NCBI RefSeq assembly: GCF_002207865.1
Contig: NZ_BDQM01000029.1
Coordinates: 1 to 45,322 of the forward strand
DNA from: Colwellia marinimaniae
Lineage (GTDB): Bacteria > Pseudomonadota > Gammaproteobacteria > Enterobacterales > Alteromonadaceae
Direction: 5' to 3'
DNA length: 45,322 nucleotides
This document shows positions 9,316 to 18,246 of this stretch, piece by piece. How positions within the stretch are numbered: position 1 is the first letter of the stretch; each line of letters opens with the position of its first letter. The translations under genes and the position numbers were made by a program. The notes beneath the pieces were generated by a model. The model did not search any database. It was not told where the DNA came from and was given only the letters and a program-made list of their open reading frames with translations.

Positions 9316-12300
9316 ATGAACAATTATCGTCTATCACATATAACTAGTGCGTTAGTCCTTGCACTTGGGCTATCAACTTCAGCAATAGCAAATGAAACCT
9401 CTTCTGGTATCGCAGGAAAAGTATTCACTCCAAAGGGTGAACCTGCTGCCAATACAACGATTATTGTAACTCATATCCCAACGGGTACCGTTAAAAGAAT
9501 TAAAACCAATAGTTCAGGTAGTTATAGCTTAAGAGGCCTTCGTGTTGGCGGTCCCTATAAAGTTGTGATTGATTCTGAAATATATAAAGATCAAGAGTAC
9601 ACGAACGTGTACCTACAAGCCGGCAAGCTACAGCGTTTATCTATTGATTTAGAAAATGTTGATAGAGAAGTTATTTCTGTTGTAGGTAGTCGTGTGATTG
9701 GCTATACCAACAGCGGTTCTTCAGGCTCTTTTGGTGTTGATGATATCGCGAATGCTGCTGGTGGTGAGCGTGATCTTAAGGGCGTGTTACGTTTTAACCC
9801 ATTAGTTTCTATTGGCAGTGGCGCTGGTGCGCCGATGTCAATCGCTGGTTCAAACCCTCGCTTTAATAGCTTCTCTGTTGATGGTGTACGTCAAAATGAT
9901 GACTTTGGTTTGAACGGCAATGGTTATCCAACCCAGCGCTCACCAATATCTATTGATGCGGTTGAGCAGGTTAGTGTTGAAGCAACGCCTTACTCTGTTA
10001 AAAATGGCGGATTTTCTGGCGGTCAAATTAACGTAGTAACCAAGTCAGGTACCAATGAATTTCACGGTAGTTTTTTCTATGAAAAAGAATCGGATGACTG
10101 GGCCGGTACCCCTAAAAATTTAGACGGTGAAGACATCCCATTAGAGTTTGAATCAACTACTTTTGCCGCTACTCTTGGCGGACCAATTATTAAAGATAAG
10201 TTGTTTTTCTTCGCATCATATGAGAAGTATGATCAACCCACCAGTGTCGAGTGGGGACCTGCAGGTGCAGGTGCAGGCAATGATACCAAGTTTACCGAAG
10301 CAGAATACCTTCAAGTTAAAGAGATTGCAGATCGTGTCTACGGCGTCGATATAGGTACTTACAGTGCTAATCCTGAAGAAAAAGATGAAAAAATCTTAAT
10401 TAAACTTGATTGGAACATTAATGAAGATCACCGTGCCGCGTTTACTTATCAAAACACGGAAGGCAACTCAATACGTAACATGACTTCTAGGTCAAGTGAG
10501 TTGAAAATGTCTACCCATTGGTATGATAAGGATGAAAAATTAACGGCCTTTTCTGGGCACTTGTATTCAGATTGGAACGCTGATTTTTCTACTGAGATTA
10601 AAGTAGCCTATAAAGATGTTGATACTAAGGCGACTCCTCAAAATAAAATGATGGGTGATGTTACCGTACGAGGCGAAAGTGGCAGTATCGCCTTTGGCCC
10701 TGATAGAAGTCGTCATGGTAATGAGCTAAGCAACCAGACCTTGTCATTACGTTTTTTAGGTGAATATTTATATAACGACCATGAAATCACCTTTGGTGTC
10801 GAATATGAAACCATTGATGTATTTAACTTGTATGCACCTGACTCTTTGGGTACGTGGAAATTTGCTAACATTACCGACTTTGAAAATCGTACGGCGGATG
10901 ACTTTGATTATGCCAATGCATACACCAACGACGTGAATGATGCAGCAGCGAGCTTTAAGTTCTCTACAACAACATTATTTATCGAAGATGCGTTTAATAT
11001 TACCGATTCGGTATTGTTAACCGCGGGTGTTCGTTATGAGGTAGTTGGCTCATCAGATAAACCAACTCATAATGCTAACTTCCAAGCAAGATACGGCTAC
11101 TCAAACACTGCTAATATGGATGGCGAAAGCATTTTCCTTCCTCGTATTAGTATTAATTGGGAAGCAACCGATGATTTAGTCGTGCGTGGTGGTATTGGTC
11201 GCTTTAGTGGTGGTCGCCCCAATGTTTGGCTTTCAAATGCCTACAGTAACGACGGAACTACCTACGTTACTTCTGGTGATACTGGGGATCACCTAATTAA
11301 TGTGGATATTACTAAGATCCCTCAAGCGGTACTTGATGGCATGGAAGCAGGGGATGGTAATGTAAACTTCACCGATCCTAATTTTGAATCGCCTTCAGAC
11401 TGGCGTACCAATATTGCGTTAGAATATCGTTTCGATATCCCAGTAATGGGTGATGACTGGATGTGGACGGCAGAATTTATTCATATTAAGAAAGAAAACG
11501 ACCCATTTTGGCAAGATGTTAGCCGTAGCAAAACTGGCGAAACAACGGCTGGTGGCCGTCCAATTTATAAAGCAGATGACAAGGGTCGTTATGATCTCAT
11601 GTTAACTAATGCCGCTGATAATGGTGAAAGCAATATCATCACTACCAGCTTAAACAAGACGTTTGATAGCGGCCTAGCCTTTAATATATCTTATACCAAT
11701 CAAGATATCACTGAAGGTACGCCAGGAACTTCTTCAACAGCTACTTCTAACTTCCAGTACCCGGTCACATTAGATCGTGGCCGTGCAGAAGTTGGTCGTG
11801 CCGCTTTTGAAATTGAACATAGCTTAAAAATTAACTTAGATTACCGTGTCGAGTTTGTTTCTAACTATGCTACTAAGTTTAATCTATTCTTCGAGCGCCG
11901 ATCTGGACGACCACTTAGCTGGGTTATGGGTTCATACAAAAATGGTGCCTTAGGTGATCAATACGCATTTGATGATTCAGATGCTTATTTACCTTACATT
12001 CCATCGGGAGCCGGTGATCCAAACGTAGCCTATAAAGGTGGTTTGACTTACGATGAGTTGAAAGGGTATTTAGATCAAGCAGGTTTAAGTAAATATGCCG
12101 GTGGTTATGCTGAAAAAGGCTCTGCTAGCCAACCTTGGCAAACCACGCTAGACCTGCGTATTGCTCAGGAAATTCCAGGCTTTATGGATGGTCATAAAGG
12201 TGAGTTATTCCTTAGTGTGCGTAACTTACTTAACCTTATCGACGACAAAAAAGGCCAGAAAAAACGTAGTCAATATGGTACTAAGATCATAGCTGATTAC

Positions 12301-12429
12301 GGTATTAACGACCAAGGCCAATATGAGTATTCTGAACCATTCGGTGGTTTCGATGCTGCCAGAGCTGATACCGTTGATGCGAAATACTCTGCATGGGGTA
12401 TTAAGATTGGTGTTCGTTATACTTTCTAA
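9316..12429 (+). CDS. Oar-type TonB-dependent outer-membrane receptor with N-terminal carboxypeptidase-regulatory domain
   Basis: 1037 residues. A signal peptide ends near SAIA|NE (about 25). Next comes a carboxypeptidase-regulatory-like/Cna-B-like domain (about 28-110, SGIAGKVFTPKGEPAANTTI), then a plug domain with the typical RFNSFSVDGVRQND and NGGFSGGQINVVTKSGTN signatures (about 190-245), and a 22-strand-type barrel ending in WGIKIGVRYTF with the terminal Phe of outer-membrane proteins. This order is that of Oar-like receptors, which take up large or complex substrates using TonB energy. No substrate can be read directly. Being divergent from a RutR-like regulator and next to cdd-deoA suggests nucleic-acid fragments, nucleotides or nucleosides (inference). 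The ribosome site AGGA is 8 bases before the ATG, and a strong terminator follows. Confidence 0.92.
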   Translation: MNNYRLSHITSALVLALGLSTSAIANETSSGIAGKVFTPKGEPAANTTIIVTHIPTGTVKRIKTNSSGSYSLRGLRVGGPYKVVIDSEIYKDQEYTNVYLQAGKLQRLSIDLENVDREVISVVGSRVIGYTNSGSSGSFGVDDIANAAGGERDLKGVLRFNPLVSIGSGAGAPMSIAGSNPRFNSFSVDGVRQNDDFGLNGNGYPTQRSPISIDAVEQVSVEATPYSVKNGGFSGGQINVVTKSGTNEFHGSFFYEKESDDWAGTPKNLDGEDIPLEFESTTFAATLGGPIIKDKLFFFASYEKYDQPTSVEWGPAGAGAGNDTKFTEAEYLQVKEIADRVYGVDIGTYSANPEEKDEKILIKLDWNINEDHRAAFTYQNTEGNSIRNMTSRSSELKMSTHWYDKDEKLTAFSGHLYSDWNADFSTEIKVAYKDVDTKATPQNKMMGDVTVRGESGSIAFGPDRSRHGNELSNQTLSLRFLGEYLYNDHEITFGVEYETIDVFNLYAPDSLGTWKFANITDFENRTADDFDYANAYTNDVNDAAASFKFSTTTLFIEDAFNITDSVLLTAGVRYEVVGSSDKPTHNANFQARYGYSNTANMDGESIFLPRISINWEATDDLVVRGGIGRFSGGRPNVWLSNAYSNDGTTYVTSGDTGDHLINVDITKIPQAVLDGMEAGDGNVNFTDPNFESPSDWRTNIALEYRFDIPVMGDDWMWTAEFIHIKKENDPFWQDVSRSKTGETTAGGRPIYKADDKGRYDLMLTNAADNGESNIITTSLNKTFDSGLAFNISYTNQDITEGTPGTSSTATSNFQYPVTLDRGRAEVGRAAFEIEHSLKINLDYRVEFVSNYATKFNLFFERRSGRPLSWVMGSYKNGALGDQYAFDDSDAYLPYIPSGAGDPNVAYKGGLTYDELKGYLDQAGLSKYAGGYAEKGSASQPWQTTLDLRIAQEIPGFMDGHKGELFLSVRNLLNLIDDKKGQKKRSQYGTKIIADYGINDQGQYEYSEPFGGFDAARADTVDAKYSAWGIKIGVRYTF

Positions 12430-12480
12430 ACTAAGCTGAAAATCAAGGCTATTTGCATAATAGTCCGGTTTGATAGTAAT

Positions 12481-12508
12481 AAAAGGCTGCATTTTTTGCA
12501 GCCTTTTT
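12481..12508 (+). terminator. Terminator of the Oar-type receptor gene
   Basis: AAAAGGCTGCA (12481-12491) pairs with TGCAGCCTTTT, and the T-run ends at 12508. Classic intrinsic terminator 52 bases after the stop; it separates the receptor from cdd-deoA. Confidence 0.85.
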
Positions 12509-12568
12509 ATTGGCTAATTTTCATTGATTGTTATTAAAGCTATTTGTTAACGGCACGGCTCAAATAAC

Positions 12569-12584
12569 TTGACCATATGGTCAG
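12569..12584 (+). promoter_or_regulatory. RutR-type operator overlapping the cdd-deoA promoter
   Basis: TTGACCATATGGTCAG matches 13 of 14 defined positions of the E. coli RutR consensus TTGACCAnnTGGTCAA. Its first six bases, TTGACC, can act as a -35 element with a TATGCT -10 (12591-12596) 16 bases on, about 36 bases before the cdd start. Binding here would directly block RNA polymerase. Confidence 0.8.
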
Positions 12585-12631
12585 TAATGATATGCTGAAC
12601 CTATCAATATTGCGCGTGACGAGGAAACATA

Positions 12632-13051
12632 ATGAACGAAATAACAACAGAATTACTAGATGAAGTAATCGCAGCAGCTAAAGCAGCTTATCAATTGGCT
12701 TATGCGCCATATAGTAATTTTCATGTTGGCGCTGCTGCGTTAACAGCCAATGGCAATATAGTGAAAGGTTGTAATGTTGAAAATGCGTCCTATGGCTTAA
12801 CGGTCTGTGCAGAGCGTAACTGTATTAGTCAGGCGGTAATTAATGGCGAACAGCAATTTCAGCTGATTGTTATTTATACCGAACAAGATAAATTAACACC
12901 ACCTTGTGGTGCTTGTCGGCAAGTAATTGCAGAGTTTTTTGAGCAATCGGCGCCAGTGCTTGCCGTTAACCATAAAAATGAACGAAAAACGTGGACGGTG
13001 CAGGAGTTATTACCCGATGCATTCACCCCGAAAGATTTATTAGACTTATAA
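12632..13051 (+). CDS. cdd: Cytidine deaminase
   Basis: Converts cytidine and deoxycytidine to uridine and deoxyuridine. 139 residues, the short tetrameric type in which zinc is held by three cysteines. The motif GCNVENASYG is at about 47-55, the zinc ligand and proton-shuttle glutamate are in VCAERNC (C59, E61), and the other ligands are in PPCGACRQ (C92 and C95). A GAGGAAA ribosome site precedes the ATG. deoA begins 11 bases after the stop, so the two form an operon that first deaminates pyrimidine nucleosides and then splits them. The operator 48 bases upstream indicates control by the RutR-like regulator. Confidence 0.97.
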   Translation: MNEITTELLDEVIAAAKAAYQLAYAPYSNFHVGAAALTANGNIVKGCNVENASYGLTVCAERNCISQAVINGEQQFQLIVIYTEQDKLTPPCGACRQVIAEFFEQSAPVLAVNHKNERKTWTVQELLPDAFTPKDLLDL

Positions 13052-13062
13052 GAAGTTAACTC

Positions 13063-14382
13063 ATGTCAGTAACAAATAAAATGCTCCCGCAAGAAATTAT
13101 TCGCCTTAAACGTGACGGTAAAGTACTCAATGAACAAGCGATAAAGGCTTTTGTTTCAGGCCTGGTCGATGGCAGTTTCTCCGATAGTCAAGTTGGCGCT
13201 ATGGCCATGGCTATTTTTCAACAGGGCATGTCAGTTGATGAAAAAGTCAATTTTACCAAAGCTATGATGCACTCAGGCGAGGTCTTAAGTTGGCAAGGTT
13301 TTGACGGCCCTATTGTTGATAAACATTCTACAGGAGGGGTAGGTGACAAGGTCAGCTTTATGTTGGCTGCTATTGTCTCTGCTTGTGGTGGTTATGTGCC
13401 GATGATCTCTGGTCGAGGTTTAGGTCACACTGGTGGTACCGCGGATAAACTAGAAAGCATCGCCGGTTTTAATGTTCAGCCAAGCATCAGTGAGTTTAAG
13501 CGCATAGTTAAAGAAGTAGGTGTGGCTATTATTGCGCAAACAGATAATTTAGCCCCAGCCGACAAACGTTTGTATTCAATTCGAGATGTGACCGCCACGG
13601 TTGAGTCTATTCCCTTAATTACTGCTTCAATATTATCTAAAAAGCTTGCTGCTGGCTTAGATGTCTTAGTGATGGATATTAAGGTCGGCAATGGTGCTAT
13701 GATGCATACCTTGGCGGATGCTAAAGCGCTTGCTGATAGTATCGTGAGTGTTGCTAATGGCGCAGGTGTGAAGACACAGGCTATTATTACTGATATGAAC
13801 CAAGTACTTGGTTCCAGTGCTGGTAATGCCATAGAAATGGCTGAAACGGTTAAGTATTTAACCGGTAAACAACGAGAGCCGCGCTTACATAAAGTTGTAC
13901 AAGCACTTGCCAGTGCCATGCTTATTAATACCAAGCTAGCGAGTAATGAAAAAGAAGCCCATGAAAAAATTGATAAAGTATTAAGATCTGGGCTAGCGGC
14001 AGAAGTCTTTGAACGTATGGTCGCAGCGTTAGGTGGCCCGAAAAACTTTATTGAAAAACCTTGGGATTCAATGACCAAGGCGAACGTTATTACCGCGGTT
14101 AAAGCAACCCAGCATGGTTATATTGCACAAATGGACACTCGTGCTGTTGGCATGTCGGTGGTGGGCTTAGGTGGCGGTAGAACCGCACCGACACAAGCGG
14201 TAGATCACAGTGTTGGTTTTGATCGGATATTACCACTTGGTGTGCAAGTGAATCGTGGCGAAGTGATTGCCCGTGTTCATGCCAAAGATCAAGATTCAGC
14301 CGATAGAGCCATTGAGCAATTTAATAATGCGCTTAGCTACTCAGATGACAGCCCAGAGTTGCCGCCAGTGATATATTCATAG
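13063..14382 (+). CDS. deoA: Thymidine phosphorylase
   Basis: Splits thymidine (and deoxyuridine) with phosphate into thymine (uracil) and 2-deoxyribose-1-phosphate. 439 residues, the usual length (E. coli 440). An alpha-helical N-terminal domain is followed by the phosphate-binding loop KHSTGGVGDKVS (87-98), then GRGLGHTGGTADKLE and SRKLA-like SKKLAAGLDVLVMDIKVGNGA, the signature of the pyrimidine phosphorylase family. Second gene of the cdd-deoA operon. Thymine, its base product, is a known ligand of RutR, so this enzyme may generate the inducing signal of its own operon. DeoB then converts the sugar phosphate. Confidence 0.97.
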   Translation: MSVTNKMLPQEIIRLKRDGKVLNEQAIKAFVSGLVDGSFSDSQVGAMAMAIFQQGMSVDEKVNFTKAMMHSGEVLSWQGFDGPIVDKHSTGGVGDKVSFMLAAIVSACGGYVPMISGRGLGHTGGTADKLESIAGFNVQPSISEFKRIVKEVGVAIIAQTDNLAPADKRLYSIRDVTATVESIPLITASILSKKLAAGLDVLVMDIKVGNGAMMHTLADAKALADSIVSVANGAGVKTQAIITDMNQVLGSSAGNAIEMAETVKYLTGKQREPRLHKVVQALASAMLINTKLASNEKEAHEKIDKVLRSGLAAEVFERMVAALGGPKNFIEKPWDSMTKANVITAVKATQHGYIAQMDTRAVGMSVVGLGGGRTAPTQAVDHSVGFDRILPLGVQVNRGEVIARVHAKDQDSADRAIEQFNNALSYSDDSPELPPVIYS

Positions 14383-14410
14383 TTAAAACCAATAAGCTTA
14401 GATGCTAACA

Positions 14411-14443
14411 GCAGTTGCTCGGTAGTAAATGCCCGGCAACTGC
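14411..14443. terminator. Hairpin after deoA
   Basis: GCAGTTGC-CGG pairs with CCGGCAACTGC with one bulged T. No T-run follows, so termination would be weak or assisted. It lies in the convergent spacer between deoA and tdk. A second perfect 8-bp hairpin, ACTACTTT/AAAGTAGT, is at 14505-14526, also without a T-run. Confidence 0.35.
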
Positions 14444-14559
14444 AGAGACTACGTTTAAAATACGCTTAACCATGAGTTACCTTTTAGATGAACTCTTCAT
14501 CGGAACTACTTTGATAATAAAGTAGTAAACCTTATCACCAGTATGAACACTACCTGGTC

Positions 14560-15138
14560 TTATAATCTGACAACTTGCTTAAAGTGAGCACGACAAAGGG
14601 GTTCATAGCGTTCATTACCGCCAACTTCGACTTGCTCACCATCTTGTACCGCTTTACCGTTAGCGTCTTGCCTGATAACAAAGTTAGCTTTGCGGCCACA
14701 GTGACATATGGTTTTTAATTCAACAAGCTTGTCTGCCCAAGCGAGCAGGGCGGCACTACCGGAGAAGGTTTGTCCTAAAAAGTCAGTGCGTATACCATAA
14801 GCCAGTACAGGAATATGCAATACATCGACTATATCAGTAAGCTGTTTAACCTGCTCTGTTGACAAAAACTGAGCTTCGTCGATGAGTATACAATCCAGTT
14901 TTTTAGCTTGATTTTTCTGCTCAACATCTTTGAATAGATTAGTTTTATCGTCAAATAAAAAAGCGTCGGCATCAATGCCGAGTCTGGAAGTAACTTTACC
15001 TTTAGCAAATCTATCATCAATTTTCGCAGTGTAAATAGCGGTTGCTAAACCACGTTCTTGGTAGTTATAAGAAGATTGCAGCAGGTGAGTTGACTTGCCG
15101 GCATTCATCGATGAAAAATAAAAATAAAGTTGTGCCAT
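14560..15138 (-). CDS. tdk: Thymidine kinase (type II)
   Basis: Phosphorylates thymidine to dTMP with ATP. 192 residues. The P-loop SSMNAGKST is at 9-17, the Walker-B/catalytic IDEAQFL has E88 as general base, and the C-terminal zinc-binding part has CHCGRKA and a later CRAHF, giving cysteine/histidine ligands. This is the tetrameric bacterial form. It is the last gene of a leftward run, but a 77-base gap to deoC may hold its own promoter. It competes with DeoA for thymidine: salvage against catabolism. Confidence 0.96.
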   Translation of the reverse strand: MAQLYFYFSSMNAGKSTHLLQSSYNYQERGLATAIYTAKIDDRFAKGKVTSRLGIDADAFLFDDKTNLFKDVEQKNQAKKLDCILIDEAQFLSTEQVKQLTDIVDVLHIPVLAYGIRTDFLGQTFSGSAALLAWADKLVELKTICHCGRKANFVIRQDANGKAVQDGEQVEVGGNERYEPLCRAHFKQVVRL

Positions 15139-15215
15139 TGCTTACTGCTTTTTTAAATATTATCTTATAAAACTGATCGTGCTAGCTTTACTCAGTCGTC
15201 AGCTATTCGTCAGTT

Positions 15216-16025
15216 TTAGTATTTGCTTGGTGTATCGGTATTACTTGAGGTCTTAGTATTACTCTGCTGTCCTAGCGTAGTTAATAAACTGGTAAGTAAG
15301 CTGCTGGCACCAAAGCGAAAGTGATTAGCATCAGCCCATTCACCGCCTAATATACTATCGGCTAAATCAAGGTATATAGCAGCATCTTCAGCGTTTCTTA
15401 CCCCACCGGCTGGTTTAAAACCAACGGCAGTGTTCTTTTGTTTTATTACTTCTAACATGATTTTTGCTGCGGCTGGCGTAGCATTTACCGCTACTTTACC
15501 GGTCGATGTTTTAATAAAATCGGCGCCGGCATTAATGGCAATTTCACTGGCCTGGCGAATTAATACTTCCGATTTGAGTTCGCCTGTTTCAATAATTACT
15601 TTAAGCTTGGCTGAATTAGCACAGGCTTGTTTACAAATTTTAACCATATCAAAACCAATGCTTTCGTTACCTTGCATTAACGCGCGATAAGGGAAGACCA
15701 AGTCTACTTCATCTGCGCCATAGGCTACTGCAGCCTTGGTTTCGGCTAAAGCAATATCAATATCATCATTACCATGGGGAAAGTTAGTAACCGTAGCTAT
15801 TTTTATCTGTGGGCTTTGTTGTGCTTTCAGTGCCTTTTTAGCGATGGGAATAAAACGCGGAAAAATACAAATAGCGGCTGTTGCGCCGACAGGCGACTTT
15901 GCTTGTCGACAAAGCTCAATAATGTCTTGCTCAGTTTCCGTATTAGTAAGGCTAGTTAAATCCATTAATGACAGGGCACGTAGAGCGACTGCTTTACTCT
16001 CAGCACTAGGTAAGTTATCTGACAT
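15216..16025 (-). CDS. deoC: Deoxyribose-phosphate aldolase
   Basis: Cleaves 2-deoxyribose-5-phosphate into acetaldehyde and glyceraldehyde-3-phosphate, the exit of the deoxyribose pathway. 269 residues, class I TIM-barrel aldolase. The Schiff-base lysine is K172 in DFIKTSTGK, the second active-site lysine is K204 in [10 protein letters not shown], and the catalytic Asp is in [10 protein letters not shown] near 105-113. A Ser/Thr/Asn-rich tail beyond about 252 is not part of the core. It lies 25 bases downstream of nupC and is probably co-transcribed with udk and nupC. Confidence 0.96.
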   Translation of the reverse strand: MSDNLPSAESKAVALRALSLMDLTSLTNTETEQDIIELCRQAKSPVGATAAICIFPRFIPIAKKALKAQQSPQIKIATVTNFPHGNDDIDIALAETKAAVAYGADEVDLVFPYRALMQGNESIGFDMVKICKQACANSAKLKVIIETGELKSEVLIRQASEIAINAGADFIKTSTGKVAVNATPAAAKIMLEVIKQKNTAVGFKPAGGVRNAEDAAIYLDLADSILGGEWADANHFRFGASSLLTSLLTTLGQQSNTKTSSNTDTPSKY

Positions 16026-16050
16026 GATTTATATCTTCCTATTTTACTTG

Positions 16051-17295
16051 TTATAAAGCAAAGAAAATGCCGGCAATTGCCGCGCTCATTAAGTTTGCTA
16101 ATGTTGCAGCAAGCATTGCTCGCATACCCATCCTGGCAATATCGTGGCGGCGACTTGGTGCCATAGAGCCAAGACCACCGAGTAAAATTGCGATAGATGA
16201 TAAGTTGGCAAAACCACATAAAGCAAAGGTGACAATGACTTGCGTTACTGGGCTTAAGGTATCTCTTATTTCAATAAAATTGACATAGGCAAAGAACTCA
16301 TTAACGATAACTTTTTGGCCAATAAAGCTACCCGCTTGCAACATTTCATTGGCGGGCACACCGATAATATAAGCAAAGGGGGCAAATAGGTAACCTAAGA
16401 AAAATTCAATGGTGATATCTTGATAACCAAATAAACCAGCAACACCACCAACGATAGTATTTAGTAAGGCAATTAACGCGATAAAAGCCAGTAACATAGC
16501 GCCGACATTTACCGCAAGTTTCAAGCCTGATGCAGCGCCAGAGGCTGCAGCATCAATAACATTGGTTGGTTTATTGTCATCGTCGTCATAATCGATAGGG
16601 TCTTTGACTATTTTGTCGTGCTCAGTTTCAGGATAAATGATTTTTGCCATTAATAGGCCACCAGGAGCGGCCATAAATGATGCAGCAATAAGATATTTCA
16701 ACTCGATGCCAAGCCCAGCATAACCTGCAAGAATAGAGCCGGCAACAGAGGCTAAACCACCCACCATGATGGCAAATAATTCTGATTGGGTCATCTTGGC
16801 AATATAAGGGCGAATAACGAGTGGCGCTTCAGTTTGACCAACAAAAATATTGGCCGTGGCTGAAAGTGATTCGGGTTTACTGGTTTGTAATAGCTTTTGT
16901 AAGCCACCACCAATGATTTTAATAACCCATTGCATTACGCCGAGGTAATACAAGACCGCAATTAAAGAGGAAAAGAAAATTATATTGGGTAATACTCGGA
17001 TTGCGAAGACAAAACCGACACCATTGTCATACATGGCATCTGTGCCTAAACCACCAAAAAGGAAGTTAATGCCTACTTTGGCACTGTCAATAACACTTTG
17101 CACACCATTGGTCATAGACAGTAAAAAATCTTTGCCAAAAGGCACATATAAAACAAAGGCCCCCAGTAAAAGCTGTAGGGCAAAAGCTAAACCAACCGTA
17201 CGCATGTTTATAGATTTTTTGCCATTTGATAAGGCATAAGCTATTCCTAGCAATACCACTATGCCTATAACACCTCTAAGTGCACCTAAATCCAT
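16051..17295 (-). CDS. nupC: Concentrative nucleoside transporter NupC family
   Basis: Inner-membrane symporter for nucleosides with a cation. 414 residues with about 10 hydrophobic segments. It carries the CNT family signatures: the Gly-rich N-terminal part (RGVIGIVVLLGIAYALS), FVGQTEAPLVIRPYI (substrate site) and the C-terminal YVNFIEIRDTLSP...ALCGFANLSSIAILLGGLGSMAP region (cited in parts). It links periplasmic nucleosides, delivered by the TonB receptors and secreted hydrolases, to the cytosolic enzymes. Located between udk and deoC on the same strand with gaps of 32 and 25 bases. Confidence 0.93.
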   Translation of the reverse strand: MDLGALRGVIGIVVLLGIAYALSNGKKSINMRTVGLAFALQLLLGAFVLYVPFGKDFLLSMTNGVQSVIDSAKVGINFLFGGLGTDAMYDNGVGFVFAIRVLPNIIFFSSLIAVLYYLGVMQWVIKIIGGGLQKLLQTSKPESLSATANIFVGQTEAPLVIRPYIAKMTQSELFAIMVGGLASVAGSILAGYAGLGIELKYLIAASFMAAPGGLLMAKIIYPETEHDKIVKDPIDYDDDDNKPTNVIDAAASGAASGLKLAVNVGAMLLAFIALIALLNTIVGGVAGLFGYQDITIEFFLGYLFAPFAYIIGVPANEMLQAGSFIGQKVIVNEFFAYVNFIEIRDTLSPVTQVIVTFALCGFANLSSIAILLGGLGSMAPSRRHDIARMGMRAMLAATLANLMSAAIAGIFFAL

Positions 17296-17327
17296 GAATA
17301 CCTCTTATGTTTTTATTATTATGGTTA

Positions 17328-17975
17328 TTATTGTGTGGGTTGTTGTGACAGTTGACGAATTTTTGCTTTGAGCACTTCAATGGCCATTCTGTTTTTACCG
17401 CCTCGGGTAATGACAATATCAGCCCAAGCTTTTGATGGTTCAATGAATTGATGATACATAGGTCTTACCGTTGCTAAGTATTGGCTGGTAACTGACTCTA
17501 TGCTGCGATTACGTTCAACTAAGTCTCGTTGAATCCGTCTGATCAGGCAGATATCTAACGGCGTATCCATATAAACTTTAATGTCAAAACAGTCTCTAAG
17601 CTCTTGATTCGAAAGTAGTAATATACCTTCGATCAGGATTATTTTTGTCGGTAGTAAAGTCTTTGTTTCATTGATACGGGTATGAGTTTTGTAACAATAA
17701 ACAGGACTGTTTATGGTCTTATTCTCAGTGAGTTGTATTAAGTGATCAGACAACAGTTCATGTTCGAAGGCATCCGGGTGATCATAGTTTGTTTGCTCAC
17801 GTTCTTGCATTGACAAATGTGATTGATCACGATAATAAGCATCTTCATAAATAATTGAAATTCCATTTTTACCCAGCTCTGTAACAAGCTCATCATGAAT
17901 TGTTTGGGCAAAAAGTGTTTTCCCTGATGCTGATGGGCCAGCGATAGCAATAATGGTCGGTTTAAATGGTTTCAA
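17328..17975 (-). CDS. udk: Uridine kinase
   Basis: Phosphorylates uridine and cytidine to UMP and CMP. 215 residues. The P-loop GPSASGKT is at 13-20, YEDAYYRDQSHL has the catalytic Asp near 45, NYDHPDAFEHELL near 83-95, the nucleoside-contact YCYKTHTR near 108, and IRRIQRD near 165. First gene of the leftward run udk-nupC-deoC(-tdk). Its upstream spacer is shared with deoB and contains a near-perfect RutR-type operator 188 bases before the udk start. The pairing of a salvage kinase with catabolic genes suggests one nucleoside-response unit. Confidence 0.94.
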   Translation of the reverse strand: MKPFKPTIIAIAGPSASGKTLFAQTIHDELVTELGKNGISIIYEDAYYRDQSHLSMQEREQTNYDHPDAFEHELLSDHLIQLTENKTINSPVYCYKTHTRINETKTLLPTKIILIEGILLLSNQELRDCFDIKVYMDTPLDICLIRRIQRDLVERNRSIESVTSQYLATVRPMYHQFIEPSKAWADIVITRGGKNRMAIEVLKAKIRQLSQQPTQ

Positions 17976-18162
17976 TGTTCAGCCTGTTGTTAAAGCAAAA
18001 ATTAATAATTAAGTACAAGTGTTTATCTTACCTGTAGCTAGTAGCTATTAGCGATATTTATTTTAGTATTATAAGGTCAATAAACGATACAGTGGCTAAA
18101 TAGTTAGCCAGTAGGAAAGGAATTATGTCGCCTTATTTAGAAAAGTGATAAATTAACACAAC

Positions 18163-18178
18163 TTGACCACTTGGTCAT
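18163..18178 (+). promoter_or_regulatory. RutR-type operator in the udk/deoB divergent spacer
   Basis: TTGACCACTTGGTCAT matches 13 of 14 positions of the RutR consensus. TTGACC can serve as the -35 of deoB with TATTAT (18187-18192) 18 bases downstream, the same layout as at cdd. It lies 69 bases before deoB and 188 before udk, so it surely could act on deoB and possibly on both directions. Confidence 0.8.
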
Positions 18179-18246
18179 ATTTTTTGTATTATTATTATTT
18201 TAATATTTGTTGTTGTTTGTAATTTAAAAGTAAAAAAGGAAATATT

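Noticed and set aside
13476..14078. 200-codon frame antisense to deoA
   Set aside because: Shadow of the deoA codon pattern; low-complexity Ser/Ala/Leu protein without a ribosome site.
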